Shown here: piece by piece, positions 55,047 through 63,632 of the stretch
Position numbering within the stretch: the first letter of the stretch is position 1
Layout of the letters: every line of letters begins with the position of its first letter
Assembly: GCA_934247225.1 (NCBI GenBank)
Contig: CAKQJE010000005.1
Location: 1 to 64,000, forward strand
Reading direction: 5' to 3'
DNA length: 64,000 nt
Source of the DNA: an uncultured Clostridia bacterium
GTDB lineage: Bacteria > Bacillota > Clostridia > Christensenellales > Borkfalkiaceae
Program-made: the position numbers and the translations under genes
The notes under the pieces: model-generated
What the model saw: only the letters and a program-made list of their open reading frames with translations
Databases searched by the model: none
What the model was told of the DNA's origin: nothing

Positions 55047-57968
55047 ATGAATATCGACAATAAAATCCTTAAAAATCCGACCGCGGAATTCCGCGGCAAA
55101 CCGTTCTGGGCGTGGAACGGCGAAATAAAAGAAAAAGAAATCGATTTTCAGATCGGGTGCCTTAAAAAAATGGGTTTCGGCGGGGCGTTTATTCATTCCC
55201 GCACGGGGCTTAAAACGGAATATATGAGCGACGAGTGGTTAAAGCTCGTTCGCCATGCCGCAGAAAAACTCGCCGAAAACGGTCTGGAAGCCTATCTTTA
55301 CGACGAGGATCGCTGGCCGTCGGGTACTTGCGGCGGATACGTCACGAAAAATAAAGAATTCCGCGCGAAGTATATGAATTATTTCGAAGTCGAAGACGAC
55401 GTGCCTTTTCAAAAGCCCGAAAACTTTCTCGGGCTTTTTGCCGTTGAATTTAAGGATAAAGCGGTGGAAAACTACCGCAAAATTTCCGTGTCGGGCGAAA
55501 AGAGGAAAAACGAACGCGTTTTCGCCTTTTATTACGACTATATGAGTCCCGACAGTTTCTATAACGGCTACACTTACGCTGACACGATGAACAAAGCCGC
55601 CACCGAGCGATTTCTGGAACTTACTCACGAAAAATATTATAAAGCTTTCGGCGAATTGTTCGGGAACGTCGTAAAAGGCATTTTCACGGACGAGCCGCAC
55701 CGAAATCCTTATCTTAACGGCTTCGGCAGAAAAGAGAAAAACGCGGAAAAGGAAATTCCTTACACATACAAACTTTTCGAGGAGTTCGAAAACCGAAAGG
55801 GCTATAAAATTGAGGAAAGGCTGCCGCTTTTGTGGTTCGGCGACGCGAAAAACGATTTCTGCAAGGAAGCTTACGACCTTATCGAGGTCGAGGAAGAGCT
55901 GTTTTTGGAAAATTTCGCCGCGCCGTATCGGAAATGGTGCCGCGAACATAACCTTATAGTCACGGGGCATATTCTTCACGAGGACAACCTCGCCGCGCAA
56001 ACTACTATGTGCGGAAGCGCAATGAGATATTACGAATATATGGATTATCCCGGAATGGATAACCTTTGCGAAGATAATTTTGCGGTGAGCGTTCCCGCGC
56101 TCGTCTCTTCGGTTGCGAAACAACTCGGGAAAAAGTTCGTTTTAGACGAGCTTTACGCCGCGACGGGTTGGAAAATGACTCTTTCCGATTACAAACGCAC
56201 GGGCAATTGGCAGAGTTTCGGCGGAGTTTCGCTTCGTTGTCCGCACCTTTCCTGGTACACGATGAAAGGACAGGCGAAGCGCGATTATCCCGCGAGCATA
56301 CTTCATCAGTCGGCGTGGTATCCCGAACATAAATACCTCGAAGATTATTTTTCAAGGCTTCAATACCTGCTTGTAAGCGGAGAGGAAGAGACGAACGCCG
56401 CGATCATAAACCCCGTCGAATCGCTCTGGGGGCTTACCAACGAGCGTTCTTACGTCAACTGTTTCGCTTCCGAAAATCCGCTTATATGCCGTCTCGAAAG
56501 AGAGTATTTCGAGCTTTTTAAGTATATAAGGCTTCACGGCGGCGCGGCGGATTATATCGACGAGGGCGTTTTCGAAAAGTACGGCAAAGCCGAACGCGGG
56601 CAAATAATCGTCGGCAAAAAGAAGTACGATAAAATCATTTTAAACGGAAACTATAATTTGCGTTCCGTTACGCTTGAAGCGCTTAAAAAATTTATGGAAG
56701 AGGGCGGCGAGGTTATTCTCGCGGGCGAGTTTCCTTGTTATCTCGACGGAAAACGTCACGATTTTTCCGAGGATTTGAAGGGCGCGGTAAACGTCGGGTT
56801 TAATCCCGAAAAGGTTCTCGGACTTATAAAATCAAGTGATTTTACCGTTTCCGCGGAAGATATAATTTCGGAAACGCGCGTTTTCGGCGACGGGAAAGCG
56901 TATTTTTTCCTTAACAGGAGCGAAAACGCTGTCGATACGACGATAACGATAAAAAGCGACCTCGATCCCGTCGAAATAAATCTTTATGACGGGGAGAAAC
57001 GCCCCGTTTGCTTTGAACGCGACGGCGGAATGGTTGTCATAAAAAAGCGTTTCGAAAGAGACGGTTCGCTCGTCATTCTTTTCGACGGCGAAAAGCTTAC
57101 GGCGAGGGAGTTCGAAGAGAAAGAGACGAAATTTCCCGATGAGTTTTCCTTTACTCTTTCCGAACCGAATATGCTGCCGCTCGATTATGCCGAGTGTTTA
57201 ATAAACGGCGAGTTTTTCGCGCGCGGAGACGTTCTCGAAATCGACAGAAAACTGCGCGATAAATTCAGGATAGAACAACGTCACGGCGAAATGATTCAGC
57301 CTTGGTTTAAGGATAAATTTTACCCGAAACCGCAAAATTTGTGCAGGATTACCCTTAAATACAGGATAAATATCGGCGAAAAAATAAGCGGCGTTTCGTT
57401 TATGACGGAAGACGAAACCGCGGAGATGAAAATAAACGGGAACGTTTTGAAAACCTATAAGGTTTATGGTACGGAAATAGATTCCTGCTTCCGAATAATC
57501 CCCGTTCCCGACGAATTTTTAAAGCTCGGGGAAAACGAGGTAACCGCGTCTTTCGATTTTAACGAAAGATACGATATAGAAGGCTCGTTTCTGTGCGGAA
57601 ATTTCGGCGTTTACGAAAACGACGTCATAAAACGACTTCCCGAAAAACTGAAAGCGGGCGATTTTTCCTCGCAAGGGCTTAAATATTACGGTGGGAGAAT
57701 TGCTTTGCGTTCGCCTTTAAAAAACGGCGTTTATCGGCTTATAGCGGGGGATTTGCCTTGCGCAGCCTGCATAATAAACAAAAGCGCAACGGTTTTTCCG
57801 CCCGTCGATCTGAATTTTGAAGTGACGGACGGGGAACTTGGAATAACGCTTGCGTTCGTTCGTCAGAACACTTTCGGAAGCACCCCGAAAGAAAACGGAA
57901 GAGACGGGCTTATCCCGCAAGGCTTACCGAAAAAGATAACCCTTTATGAACTTAAAGGCAAAGAATAA
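55047..57968 (+). CDS. GH106-like alpha-L-rhamnosidase
   Basis: From ATG 55047 the protein has 973 residues and no signal peptide; in-frame codons upstream to 54993 are AT-rich and lack an RBS. It resembles GH106-type large glycosidases: FWAWNG (residues 20-25), AYLYDEDRWPSGTCGGY (about 82-98), GIFTDEPHRNPY with a probable catalytic Glu, a long barrel with VLDELYAATGWKMT, and C-terminal beta-sandwich domains from about residue 640. GH106 enzymes release alpha-L-rhamnose. It complements the GH78-like enzyme just upstream and ends 5 bases before a strong terminator. Confidence 0.8.
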   Translation: MNIDNKILKNPTAEFRGKPFWAWNGEIKEKEIDFQIGCLKKMGFGGAFIHSRTGLKTEYMSDEWLKLVRHAAEKLAENGLEAYLYDEDRWPSGTCGGYVTKNKEFRAKYMNYFEVEDDVPFQKPENFLGLFAVEFKDKAVENYRKISVSGEKRKNERVFAFYYDYMSPDSFYNGYTYADTMNKAATERFLELTHEKYYKAFGELFGNVVKGIFTDEPHRNPYLNGFGRKEKNAEKEIPYTYKLFEEFENRKGYKIEERLPLLWFGDAKNDFCKEAYDLIEVEEELFLENFAAPYRKWCREHNLIVTGHILHEDNLAAQTTMCGSAMRYYEYMDYPGMDNLCEDNFAVSVPALVSSVAKQLGKKFVLDELYAATGWKMTLSDYKRTGNWQSFGGVSLRCPHLSWYTMKGQAKRDYPASILHQSAWYPEHKYLEDYFSRLQYLLVSGEEETNAAIINPVESLWGLTNERSYVNCFASENPLICRLEREYFELFKYIRLHGGAADYIDEGVFEKYGKAERGQIIVGKKKYDKIILNGNYNLRSVTLEALKKFMEEGGEVILAGEFPCYLDGKRHDFSEDLKGAVNVGFNPEKVLGLIKSSDFTVSAEDIISETRVFGDGKAYFFLNRSENAVDTTITIKSDLDPVEINLYDGEKRPVCFERDGGMVVIKKRFERDGSLVILFDGEKLTAREFEEKETKFPDEFSFTLSEPNMLPLDYAECLINGEFFARGDVLEIDRKLRDKFRIEQRHGEMIQPWFKDKFYPKPQNLCRITLKYRINIGEKISGVSFMTEDETAEMKINGNVLKTYKVYGTEIDSCFRIIPVPDEFLKLGENEVTASFDFNERYDIEGSFLCGNFGVYENDVIKRLPEKLKAGDFSSQGLKYYGGRIALRSPLKNGVYRLIAGDLPCAACIINKSATVFPPVDLNFEVTDGELGITLAFVRQNTFGSTPKENGRDGLIPQGLPKKITLYELKGKE

Positions 57969-57972
57969 CCGG

Positions 57973-58004
57973 TTCGGCGACAGCTGTCGCCGAATCTTTT
58001 TTTA
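57973..58004 (+). terminator. Terminator after the GH106-like gene
   Basis: A perfect palindrome TTCGGCGACAGCTGTCGCCGAA (arms of 11 bp) followed by TCTTTTTTTA. Confidence 0.92.
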
Positions 58005-58032
58005 CGAAAAAACGGAAATTTCAAAAAATGAG

Positions 58033-58061
58033 TTGCGTAAAAGCGCGATATGGAGTATAAT
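58033..58061 (+). promoter_or_regulatory. Promoter of uxaC
   Basis: TTGCGT (58033-58038), 17 bp, TATAAT (58056-58061), 34 bases before the start codon. Confidence 0.82.
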
Positions 58062-58094
58062 TCCCGTAAGATAATTTTTATCAAGGAGCTTGAT

Positions 58095-59483
58095 ATGAGC
58101 TATATAAAGAAAGATTTTTTGCTTGAAAATAAAACCGCGGAAAGGCTTTACGAAACTTACGCGAAAGATATGCCGATTTTCGATTACCATTGCCATTTGC
58201 CCGAAAAACAGATACTCGAAAACAAGCCGTTCAAAAACATTTACGAGGTGTGGCTCGGCGGGGATCATTATAAATGGCGACTTATGAGAAATTACGGCGT
58301 GGACGAGCGCCTTATTACGGGCGACGCTTCCGATCACGATAAGTTTCTGGCGTATTGCAAAACTCTCGGCACGGCTTTCGGAAATCCGCTTTACCATTGG
58401 TCTCAGGTCGAACTTAAAGAGTATTTTAACTGCGAACTCGAAATAAACGAGGAAAACGCGGAGGCGATCTGGAAGGAGTGTAACGATTATATCGCGAAAA
58501 ACGGGATAAATCCGCAGAAACTTATAGAAAGTTCTTCGGTTACCTGCGTGTTCACGACGAACGAGGTTTTCGACGACCTTAAAACGTTCGAAAAAATCGC
58601 CGAAAAGGGATATAAGTTCAAAGTTATCCCCGCGTTCCGCGCCGACAAAATAATGAATATCGAAGCGGAGAAGTACAATGATTTTATATCGCTGGTCGAG
58701 AACGAAACGCATAAAATAAATACTCTTTCCGACCTCGAGGAAGCTTTGAAGCAAAGACTTGCCGAGTTTAAAAAAGTCGGAACGAGAGCCGCCGATATCT
58801 CGCTCGAAAGCGTTTATCCCGTAGCGGACGGATCCGCCGCCGAAAAGGCGTTCTTAAAGCGCAGAAAGGGCGAAACGCTCACGGCGGAGGAAGTCGCGGA
58901 GTTTAAGGGGTATTTAACATATTTCCTTATGAAGCTCTACGCCGAAAACGGACTCGCGACCGAACTTCATATCGGAGCGAAGAGAAACAACAACACGGAA
59001 ATGCTTTTAAAACTCGGACTCGATACGGGTTACGACAGTATTTCGGAAGAGGACGGGCTTAAAAATATTTCGGCGCTGTTCGACAGGTTGAATACCGAAA
59101 AATCGCTTCCTAAAATCATTCTTTTCAACCTTAACCCCAAAATGAACGCCGAGCTTATCACGCTTGCGGGGTGCTTCCAATCGAGCGAGGCGAGAGGAAA
59201 AATTCAGTACGGACCCGCATGGTGGTTCCTCGATAACAAAGTGGGAATGTATCGTCATCTCGACGACCTTACGGCAACGGGGCATCTCGGCGCGTTCATC
59301 GGAATGCTCACCGACAGCAGATCTTTCCTTTCCTATCCGAGACATCATTATTTCCGTCGTATTTTGTGCAATTACTTAGGCAGAATGATGGAAAACGGCG
59401 AAATGACGGCGAACGAAAAGCTTGTCGGGGAAGTTGTCAAGGATATTTGTTACCGCAATGCGGCAACGTATTTCGGAATTTAA
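58095..59483 (+). CDS. uxaC: Uronate isomerase (glucuronate/galacturonate isomerase)
   Basis: From ATG 58095 (AAGGAG 6 bases upstream) the protein has 462 residues, normal for the family. It converts D-glucuronate to fructuronate and D-galacturonate to tagaturonate in the cytoplasm. Motifs: FDYHCHLPEKQI with the metal-binding His32 and His34, WLGGDHYKWRLMR, TLGTAFGNPLYHW, YGPAWWFLDNKVGM, SFLSYPRHHYFRRIL and the C-terminal KDICYRNAATYF. It has its own promoter and terminator and is the only uronate-pathway gene here; kduD/uxaB-type partners would lie elsewhere. Confidence 0.96.
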   Translation: MSYIKKDFLLENKTAERLYETYAKDMPIFDYHCHLPEKQILENKPFKNIYEVWLGGDHYKWRLMRNYGVDERLITGDASDHDKFLAYCKTLGTAFGNPLYHWSQVELKEYFNCELEINEENAEAIWKECNDYIAKNGINPQKLIESSSVTCVFTTNEVFDDLKTFEKIAEKGYKFKVIPAFRADKIMNIEAEKYNDFISLVENETHKINTLSDLEEALKQRLAEFKKVGTRAADISLESVYPVADGSAAEKAFLKRRKGETLTAEEVAEFKGYLTYFLMKLYAENGLATELHIGAKRNNNTEMLLKLGLDTGYDSISEEDGLKNISALFDRLNTEKSLPKIILFNLNPKMNAELITLAGCFQSSEARGKIQYGPAWWFLDNKVGMYRHLDDLTATGHLGAFIGMLTDSRSFLSYPRHHYFRRILCNYLGRMMENGEMTANEKLVGEVVKDICYRNAATYFGI

Positions 59484-59520
59484 AATAAAATCGGAAGGAA
59501 GTCGGATTTCTTTCGGAAAA

Positions 59521-59566
59521 ACAGGCAGGCGCGAGTTTTTTAAAACTCGCGCCTGCCTGTTTTTTA
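59521..59566. terminator. Terminator between uxaC and the convergent DUF4417 gene
   Basis: An approximately 20-bp stem (ACAGGCAGGCGCGAGTTTT/AAAACTCGCGCCTGCCTGT) followed by T6. Confidence 0.92.
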
Positions 59567-59574
59567 TTTAAATT

Positions 59575-60756
59575 TCAGCATTGCATGTAATCTGCGTTTT
59601 TTATGTCATCCCAAATATCTTTCAACAGTTTGCCGCCGATCGAAGCGTGAGCGTAAAAATCGTTTTCGTCGGTGAATTTTTGGGTTTTTTCGTCGTAATC
59701 GAAGCAAATATTGCCACCCGAATAATATACGGCAGCTTCGCGGTTTGCATAATAAAACGTCATTTCACTATACATTATAAGCCCTTTGATAAAATCCTCG
59801 AAAGCGGGTTTTAACGGTTTTCCTTGCCTATAAAGAAGTCGTGCTTTGTTAAGCGATACTAAATTAGGGTATTGAACTCTATCGGGGTTTGCCTCGCAAG
59901 CTCTATCGAGATTCCACAGGCAGTTTTTGCATTCTCCGTTTCCGTATTGGTCAATCATAGAGATTTTTCCGCATACAGGACATTTTGTCGGATAAATCCT
60001 CGCATACGGGTCTTCATATTTTATATATTTAAAACCGGAAGGGTTAAGACCGACGACGTTTCTATTTTGTTTTTCAAAGTAAAATCTTGCTTGTTCTTTT
60101 TGAGGAAGATCTTTGATCCATTCGTACGTCGTAGGTAAAAAAGATATAATATTACCTTTCATTGTATTAAACGGCTCATCGTAACATAGTACGGTGCGTG
60201 GTTTAATTCTTTTTAACATTTCGTTGTACCCCGTCATAAATGACAATTTGTCGTTTTCTCTGTAATATGTGCAAACAAAAACAACGGAACCTTCCTCTAT
60301 TCCGTCAAAACAGAAGTCAAATGTTCGCTCGTCTCCCCAACTAACTGTGGGAATTACCGTTAGCCCTTTACTTTGCCAATATGCACCGCACCACCTGTTT
60401 TTAAAAACGTTAGCAATTTGAAGCGCAAGTGGCATATTTGTAAACATACTGAAATCCGGGCTTAGCAAGTAGCGATATTGTTTTAATTTTTCAAGTTCCT
60501 GTTCATAATTTTCGTATACCTTTTCAAATTTCCAATCGTAAGTAAAGAAGTGTATTGTTTTGTCGGCGTTTTCGTTGTCATTTGCTTTTGTGTTTGCAAA
60601 GCTCATAAGCTTTATCTTGTCAATGTCAAGATTTTGTTTTTTAATAATAGGAATATCTAATTTCCCTACGGAATTTCCATGATATAAAAACTCATTTCTT
60701 ACAAGTTTTTGTTTTTTTAATTCTTTATCAATCTCATAATTATTATCTTTTTTCAT
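59575..60756 (-). CDS. DUF4417 family protein with a zinc ribbon
   Basis: From ATG 60756 (AAGGAC upstream) the protein has 393 residues; the longer frame would need a TTG at 60792. It carries the DUF4417 core (SPDFSMFTNMPLALQIANVFKNRWCGAYWQSKGLTVIPTVSWGD, about residues 99-142, then EEGSVVFVCTYYR), common in phage and plasmid-borne genes. A CPVCG...CKNCLW zinc ribbon follows at about residues 262-285. The function of DUF4417 is not established. Base composition is AT-rich compared with neighbours. It overlaps or abuts the small gene at 60776. Confidence 0.82.
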   Translation of the reverse strand: MKKDNNYEIDKELKKQKLVRNEFLYHGNSVGKLDIPIIKKQNLDIDKIKLMSFANTKANDNENADKTIHFFTYDWKFEKVYENYEQELEKLKQYRYLLSPDFSMFTNMPLALQIANVFKNRWCGAYWQSKGLTVIPTVSWGDERTFDFCFDGIEEGSVVFVCTYYRENDKLSFMTGYNEMLKRIKPRTVLCYDEPFNTMKGNIISFLPTTYEWIKDLPQKEQARFYFEKQNRNVVGLNPSGFKYIKYEDPYARIYPTKCPVCGKISMIDQYGNGECKNCLWNLDRACEANPDRVQYPNLVSLNKARLLYRQGKPLKPAFEDFIKGLIMYSEMTFYYANREAAVYYSGGNICFDYDEKTQKFTDENDFYAHASIGGKLLKDIWDDIKNADYMQC

Positions 60757-60775
60757 AAAATAGTCCTTATTGTCC

Positions 60776-61057
60776 TTATTGATATTTTTCAAAGTCCGGA
60801 TCTAAATGGTCATCTAATCTATATCCTTTTTCATTTTTCCATACCCAATCATGGTCATGAGGGAATTTCATTTTTCCGCTGTGGCGATAATCTCTATTCC
60901 GTATGGCATGTCCGTTTTCGTCATACCATCTTTCTTGTACAAGTTGATTATTGTTATTGTATTTTTGCATTTTGCTGTTTGGTTTGCCTGTTGTTTCTAA
61001 GTGTCTTGCTATAATAGCACCTGTGCCGTGATTTGTTGCTCCTCCCGCACCCATCAT
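60776..61057 (-). CDS. Small protein resembling a polymorphic-toxin C-terminal domain
   Basis: A 93-residue protein starting at ATG 61057, chosen for AAAGGAG 4 bases upstream. The NHGTGAI, KMQKYNNNNQLVQERWYDENGHAIRNRDYRHSG and FPHDHDW segments resemble the ends of secreted RHS/YD-type or phage-encoded toxin domains, with a His/Asp-rich possible active site. I cannot name a family. It is 20 bases upstream of the DUF4417 start, and the two probably moved in together. AT-rich. Confidence 0.6.
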   Translation of the reverse strand: MMGAGGATNHGTGAIIARHLETTGKPNSKMQKYNNNNQLVQERWYDENGHAIRNRDYRHSGKMKFPHDHDWVWKNEKGYRLDDHLDPDFEKYQ

Positions 61058-61204
61058 GCTGCTCCTTTTAATTCTCACTATTTTCGAAAGAATTTTTTTG
61101 ATTGCATTGTAGCATATAAATTTATGAAGTCAAGATAATTGTGTAATATTTTATGGGGGATTTATTTTCGAAAATTAACCATCTCTACTTTAACAATCAA
61201 ACAA

Positions 61205-61870
61205 TTATAAATCGGCGAAGTCCTTTACGGCTTTCTTGTTGAAATACAGGAAAAGCAAAATTATAGGAACGGATAATATCAGAACGAGTATAAGTCCGAA
61301 CACAAACGGAGAGATTGCTTTTATGTACAGCGAGTATAAATACGCGATTACGAATGCGAAAATTATGCCCGCGATACTGTCGATTATTAGCGCAAAGCTG
61401 TGTTTTATCGCCGCGGATTCGCTCGTCCATCTGAAATCGGGGCGTTTAAGATTTAAAAATAATCCGAACATTCCCGAGCAAAGTACATACGCCGCGCCGA
61501 TTATATAAACGCTTGCGAGTCTCGATAAAATTATGCTTTTAACGGGTATCGGCATCGAAAGCAGAAGGTCGTTATCTTTGGCGATATAAAGGGTAGCGTA
61601 TGTGTTGAAAACACTACCCATAATCCCGAAAAACATTCCTATGATTCCCGTGGCGGCAAAAAATAACCAATTTAAACCTTCCGATAGAAATACGCTTCCG
61701 ATGAAGTAAGCCTCGAACGCGAACCACGCCATAAGAAAGACGAAAAGTAAGACGAACAAGCCTACGAAAAGGGCAATGCCCACGGTCGAACGGCGTTTTC
61801 CCGTTTTTCTGTCGAAAAAAAGCGCCCGGTTTATTTCGAGAAGTTGCTTTTTAATTAAGATTTTCAGCAT
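61205..61870 (-). CDS. ABC-2-type exporter permease, probably internally deleted
   Basis: A 221-residue membrane protein. Residues 1-125 match the N-terminus of large exporter permeases (LLEINRALFFDRKTGKRRSTVGIALFV, GSVFNTYATLYIAKDNDLLLSMPIPVKSIILSRL). Residues about 145-221 match their far C-terminus (FRWTSESAAIKHSFALI, then two membrane helices). Known members have roughly 500-600 residues, so a middle part of about 300 residues seems missing without loss of frame. It lies 13 bases after the ATPase gene. Whether the short form works is unknown. Confidence 0.72.
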   Translation of the reverse strand: MLKILIKKQLLEINRALFFDRKTGKRRSTVGIALFVGLFVLLFVFLMAWFAFEAYFIGSVFLSEGLNWLFFAATGIIGMFFGIMGSVFNTYATLYIAKDNDLLLSMPIPVKSIILSRLASVYIIGAAYVLCSGMFGLFLNLKRPDFRWTSESAAIKHSFALIIDSIAGIIFAFVIAYLYSLYIKAISPFVFGLILVLILSVPIILLFLYFNKKAVKDFADL

Positions 61871-61883
61871 TTCTTTTTCCTCG

Positions 61884-62639
61884 TCAACCGTTTTCGCCTT
61901 TGCTTTCGCCGGCGTTCCTGTTTCCGTTTTCGCCTTCGTCTTCGAGTTCGAGGAAGACGTTTTCGAGCGACTCGTCGCCTTTAACTTCCTCCATAGTCCC
62001 CGTTTTTACGAGCTTGCCTTTCTTGATAATGGCGACCTTGTCGCAAAGTTTTTCCGCCGTGTCGAGAACGTGAGTGGAGAAGAAAATCGCCCCGCCGTTT
62101 GAACAATGCTCGCGCATAATCTTTTTGAGCGCATGCGAAGCTTTCGGGTCGAGTCCTACGAACGGTTCGTCCATTATTATGAGCTTCGGCGAGTGAATAA
62201 GCGCGGAAATAACCGCGAGTTTTTGCTTCATTCCGTGCGAGTAAGCCGAGATCGCCGAGCCGAGATCGTTTTTGATCTCAAAGGCTTCCGCATATTTTTC
62301 GATAAGCGACTTTCTTGTTTCCGATTTAACGCCGAAAACGTCGGCGATAAAATTGAGATATTGCGCGCCCGTCATAAATTCGTATAAATCGGGGTTGTCG
62401 GGGATGTAGGCGATGAGCTTTTTGCAGGATAAGGGGTCGTTTTTCATAGAAACCCCGTCGATATAAATTTCGCCGTCGTTAAAGGCGAGTATGCCCGTGG
62501 CGGCTTTCAGCGTGGTCGTTTTCCCCGCTCCGTTATGTCCGATGAAACCGTAAATTTCGCCTTTTTGTATATGCAGCGAAAGATCGTCCACGGCTGTTTT
62601 GTCTCCGTATTTCACGGTTAAATGTTTGATTTTAAGCAT
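61884..62639 (-). CDS. ABC transporter ATP-binding protein
   Basis: A 251-residue ABC ATPase: Walker A GHNGAGKTT, Q-loop region YIPDNPDLYE, signature YSHGMKQKL, Walker B LIIMDEPFVGLD and H-loop STHVLD. The C-terminal tail is Glu/Gly/Asn-rich. It energises the permease encoded downstream; substrate unknown, export likely. Second gene of a TetR-controlled operon. Confidence 0.95.
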   Translation of the reverse strand: MLKIKHLTVKYGDKTAVDDLSLHIQKGEIYGFIGHNGAGKTTTLKAATGILAFNDGEIYIDGVSMKNDPLSCKKLIAYIPDNPDLYEFMTGAQYLNFIADVFGVKSETRKSLIEKYAEAFEIKNDLGSAISAYSHGMKQKLAVISALIHSPKLIIMDEPFVGLDPKASHALKKIMREHCSNGGAIFFSTHVLDTAEKLCDKVAIIKKGKLVKTGTMEEVKGDESLENVFLELEDEGENGNRNAGESKGENG

Positions 62640-62707
62640 TTAATTCTCTATTACTTTTTGCTTTATGTGCTTGATTTTTGCTTGTGTTTTTGTAAAAAAG
62701 TGCCGCT

Positions 62708-62748
62708 ATAAGTCGATTATCGCGTGTTTTTATGGCTAATCGACTTAT
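62708..62748. repeat. Hairpin overlapping the tetR stop codon
   Basis: A perfect 12-bp stem ATAAGTCGATTA/TAATCGACTTAT. Its sequence is the dispersed CGACTTATAG motif in inverted duplicate. The TetR stop codon lies in the right arm. T6 follows on the plus strand only. Confidence 0.6.
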
Positions 62749-63407
62749 TTTTTGTTTGTAAAGTCGGGGTGGTTTGCCGTGATTTCCTCGGCTTCGGGCG
62801 TATCGAGCGATACGGGCGCAACCTTGGCAATAGTCGCCGCGTCCGATTTGATAACGTAAATCATGCCCCTGAACATCTCGCCGAGGCTCTGAACGATTTC
62901 CTGTTCGGTAAAAGCGCAAACCTTTGTCGCGGCGAGTACGCATAAGCCGTAACAAAACGTCCACATTTGCTTGAAGAGGTGTTCGGCCTGCTCTTTGGTC
63001 GCGCCGTAATCGCGCACGATTATGTCTATATCGTTCTGCTTTCCGAAGGGAATTGTTTTCTGCGCTTCGTCGAAGTTGACGTTGCCGTCAGTTTCCTGCA
63101 TAAAGAGCAGACGGAAAAGCCGAGGTTGCTCGGTTGCGAATTTAACCCATTGCATACCTCTCTTTTTATATGCGGGCGTGAAGTTTTCGGCTACTTTCAT
63201 ATATTCGTTGAAAACTTCCACGGCTCTTTGCTTAACTTCGGCTTTCAGTTCGTCCATATCTTTAAACAACGTGAAGATAGGGCAGGACGAACTTCCGAGT
63301 TGTTTTCCGAGTTCTCTCGCGGTTAAGCTGTCGTAACCCTTTTCGCAAATAAGCTCGATTGCGGCGTTCACCATTTCTTCTTTTGTAAATTTCGGTTTCG
63401 GTGGCAT
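62745..63407 (-). CDS. TetR-family transcriptional regulator
   Basis: A 220-residue regulator. The N-terminal HTH reads FTKEEMVNAAIELICEKGYDSLTARELGKQLGSSSCPIFTLFKDMDEL. A helical ligand domain with a WHG/TetR_C-like fold (QPRLFRLLFMQE, EHLFKQMWTFCYGLCVLAATK) follows. ACGGAGG lies about 6 bases before the ATG. It is the first gene of the operon with the ABC exporter and probably represses it. Palindromes in the leader are likely operators. Confidence 0.94.
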   Translation of the reverse strand: MPPKPKFTKEEMVNAAIELICEKGYDSLTARELGKQLGSSSCPIFTLFKDMDELKAEVKQRAVEVFNEYMKVAENFTPAYKKRGMQWVKFATEQPRLFRLLFMQETDGNVNFDEAQKTIPFGKQNDIDIIVRDYGATKEQAEHLFKQMWTFCYGLCVLAATKVCAFTEQEIVQSLGEMFRGMIYVIKSDAATIAKVAPVSLDTPEAEEITANHPDFTNKK

Positions 63408-63425
63408 AGTTTTCCTCCGTAATTT

Positions 63426-63498
63426 CGTTATAACGTAATTATTGATTTATGTATCTTGTATGTTTTCGGATCGATATTTTACACACGTTCTAAAACGT
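63426..63498. promoter_or_regulatory. Palindromic sites in the tetR leader
   Basis: CGTTATAACG (63426-63435) is a perfect palindrome near the RBS. ACGTT-CTAA-AACGT (63485-63498) lies just downstream of the -10 box. Either could be the TetR operator; the second is better placed to block transcription. Confidence 0.6.
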
Positions 63499-63505
63499 TT
63501 GTTAT

Positions 63506-63534
63506 AGTATAACACCGTTTCCCTTTTATGTCAA
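63506..63534 (-). promoter_or_regulatory. Promoter of the tetR-ABC operon
   Basis: Minus strand TTGACA (63534-63529), 17 bp, TATACT (63511-63506). Confidence 0.88.
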
Positions 63535-63579
63535 ACAAAACAGGGTATACAAGCCAAAAATTCATTATTAAAAAGCCAC

Positions 63580-63625
63580 AAAAAAAAGACTGAGTAAAAA
63601 ACCAAGGGTTTTACTCAATCTTTTT
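63580..63625. terminator. Terminator of the partial minus-strand gene
   Basis: AGACTGAGTAAAA pairs with TTTTACTCAATCT (one mismatch). A run of seven T follows on the minus strand and five on the plus strand. Confidence 0.82.
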
Positions 63626-63632
63626 AAATGTC

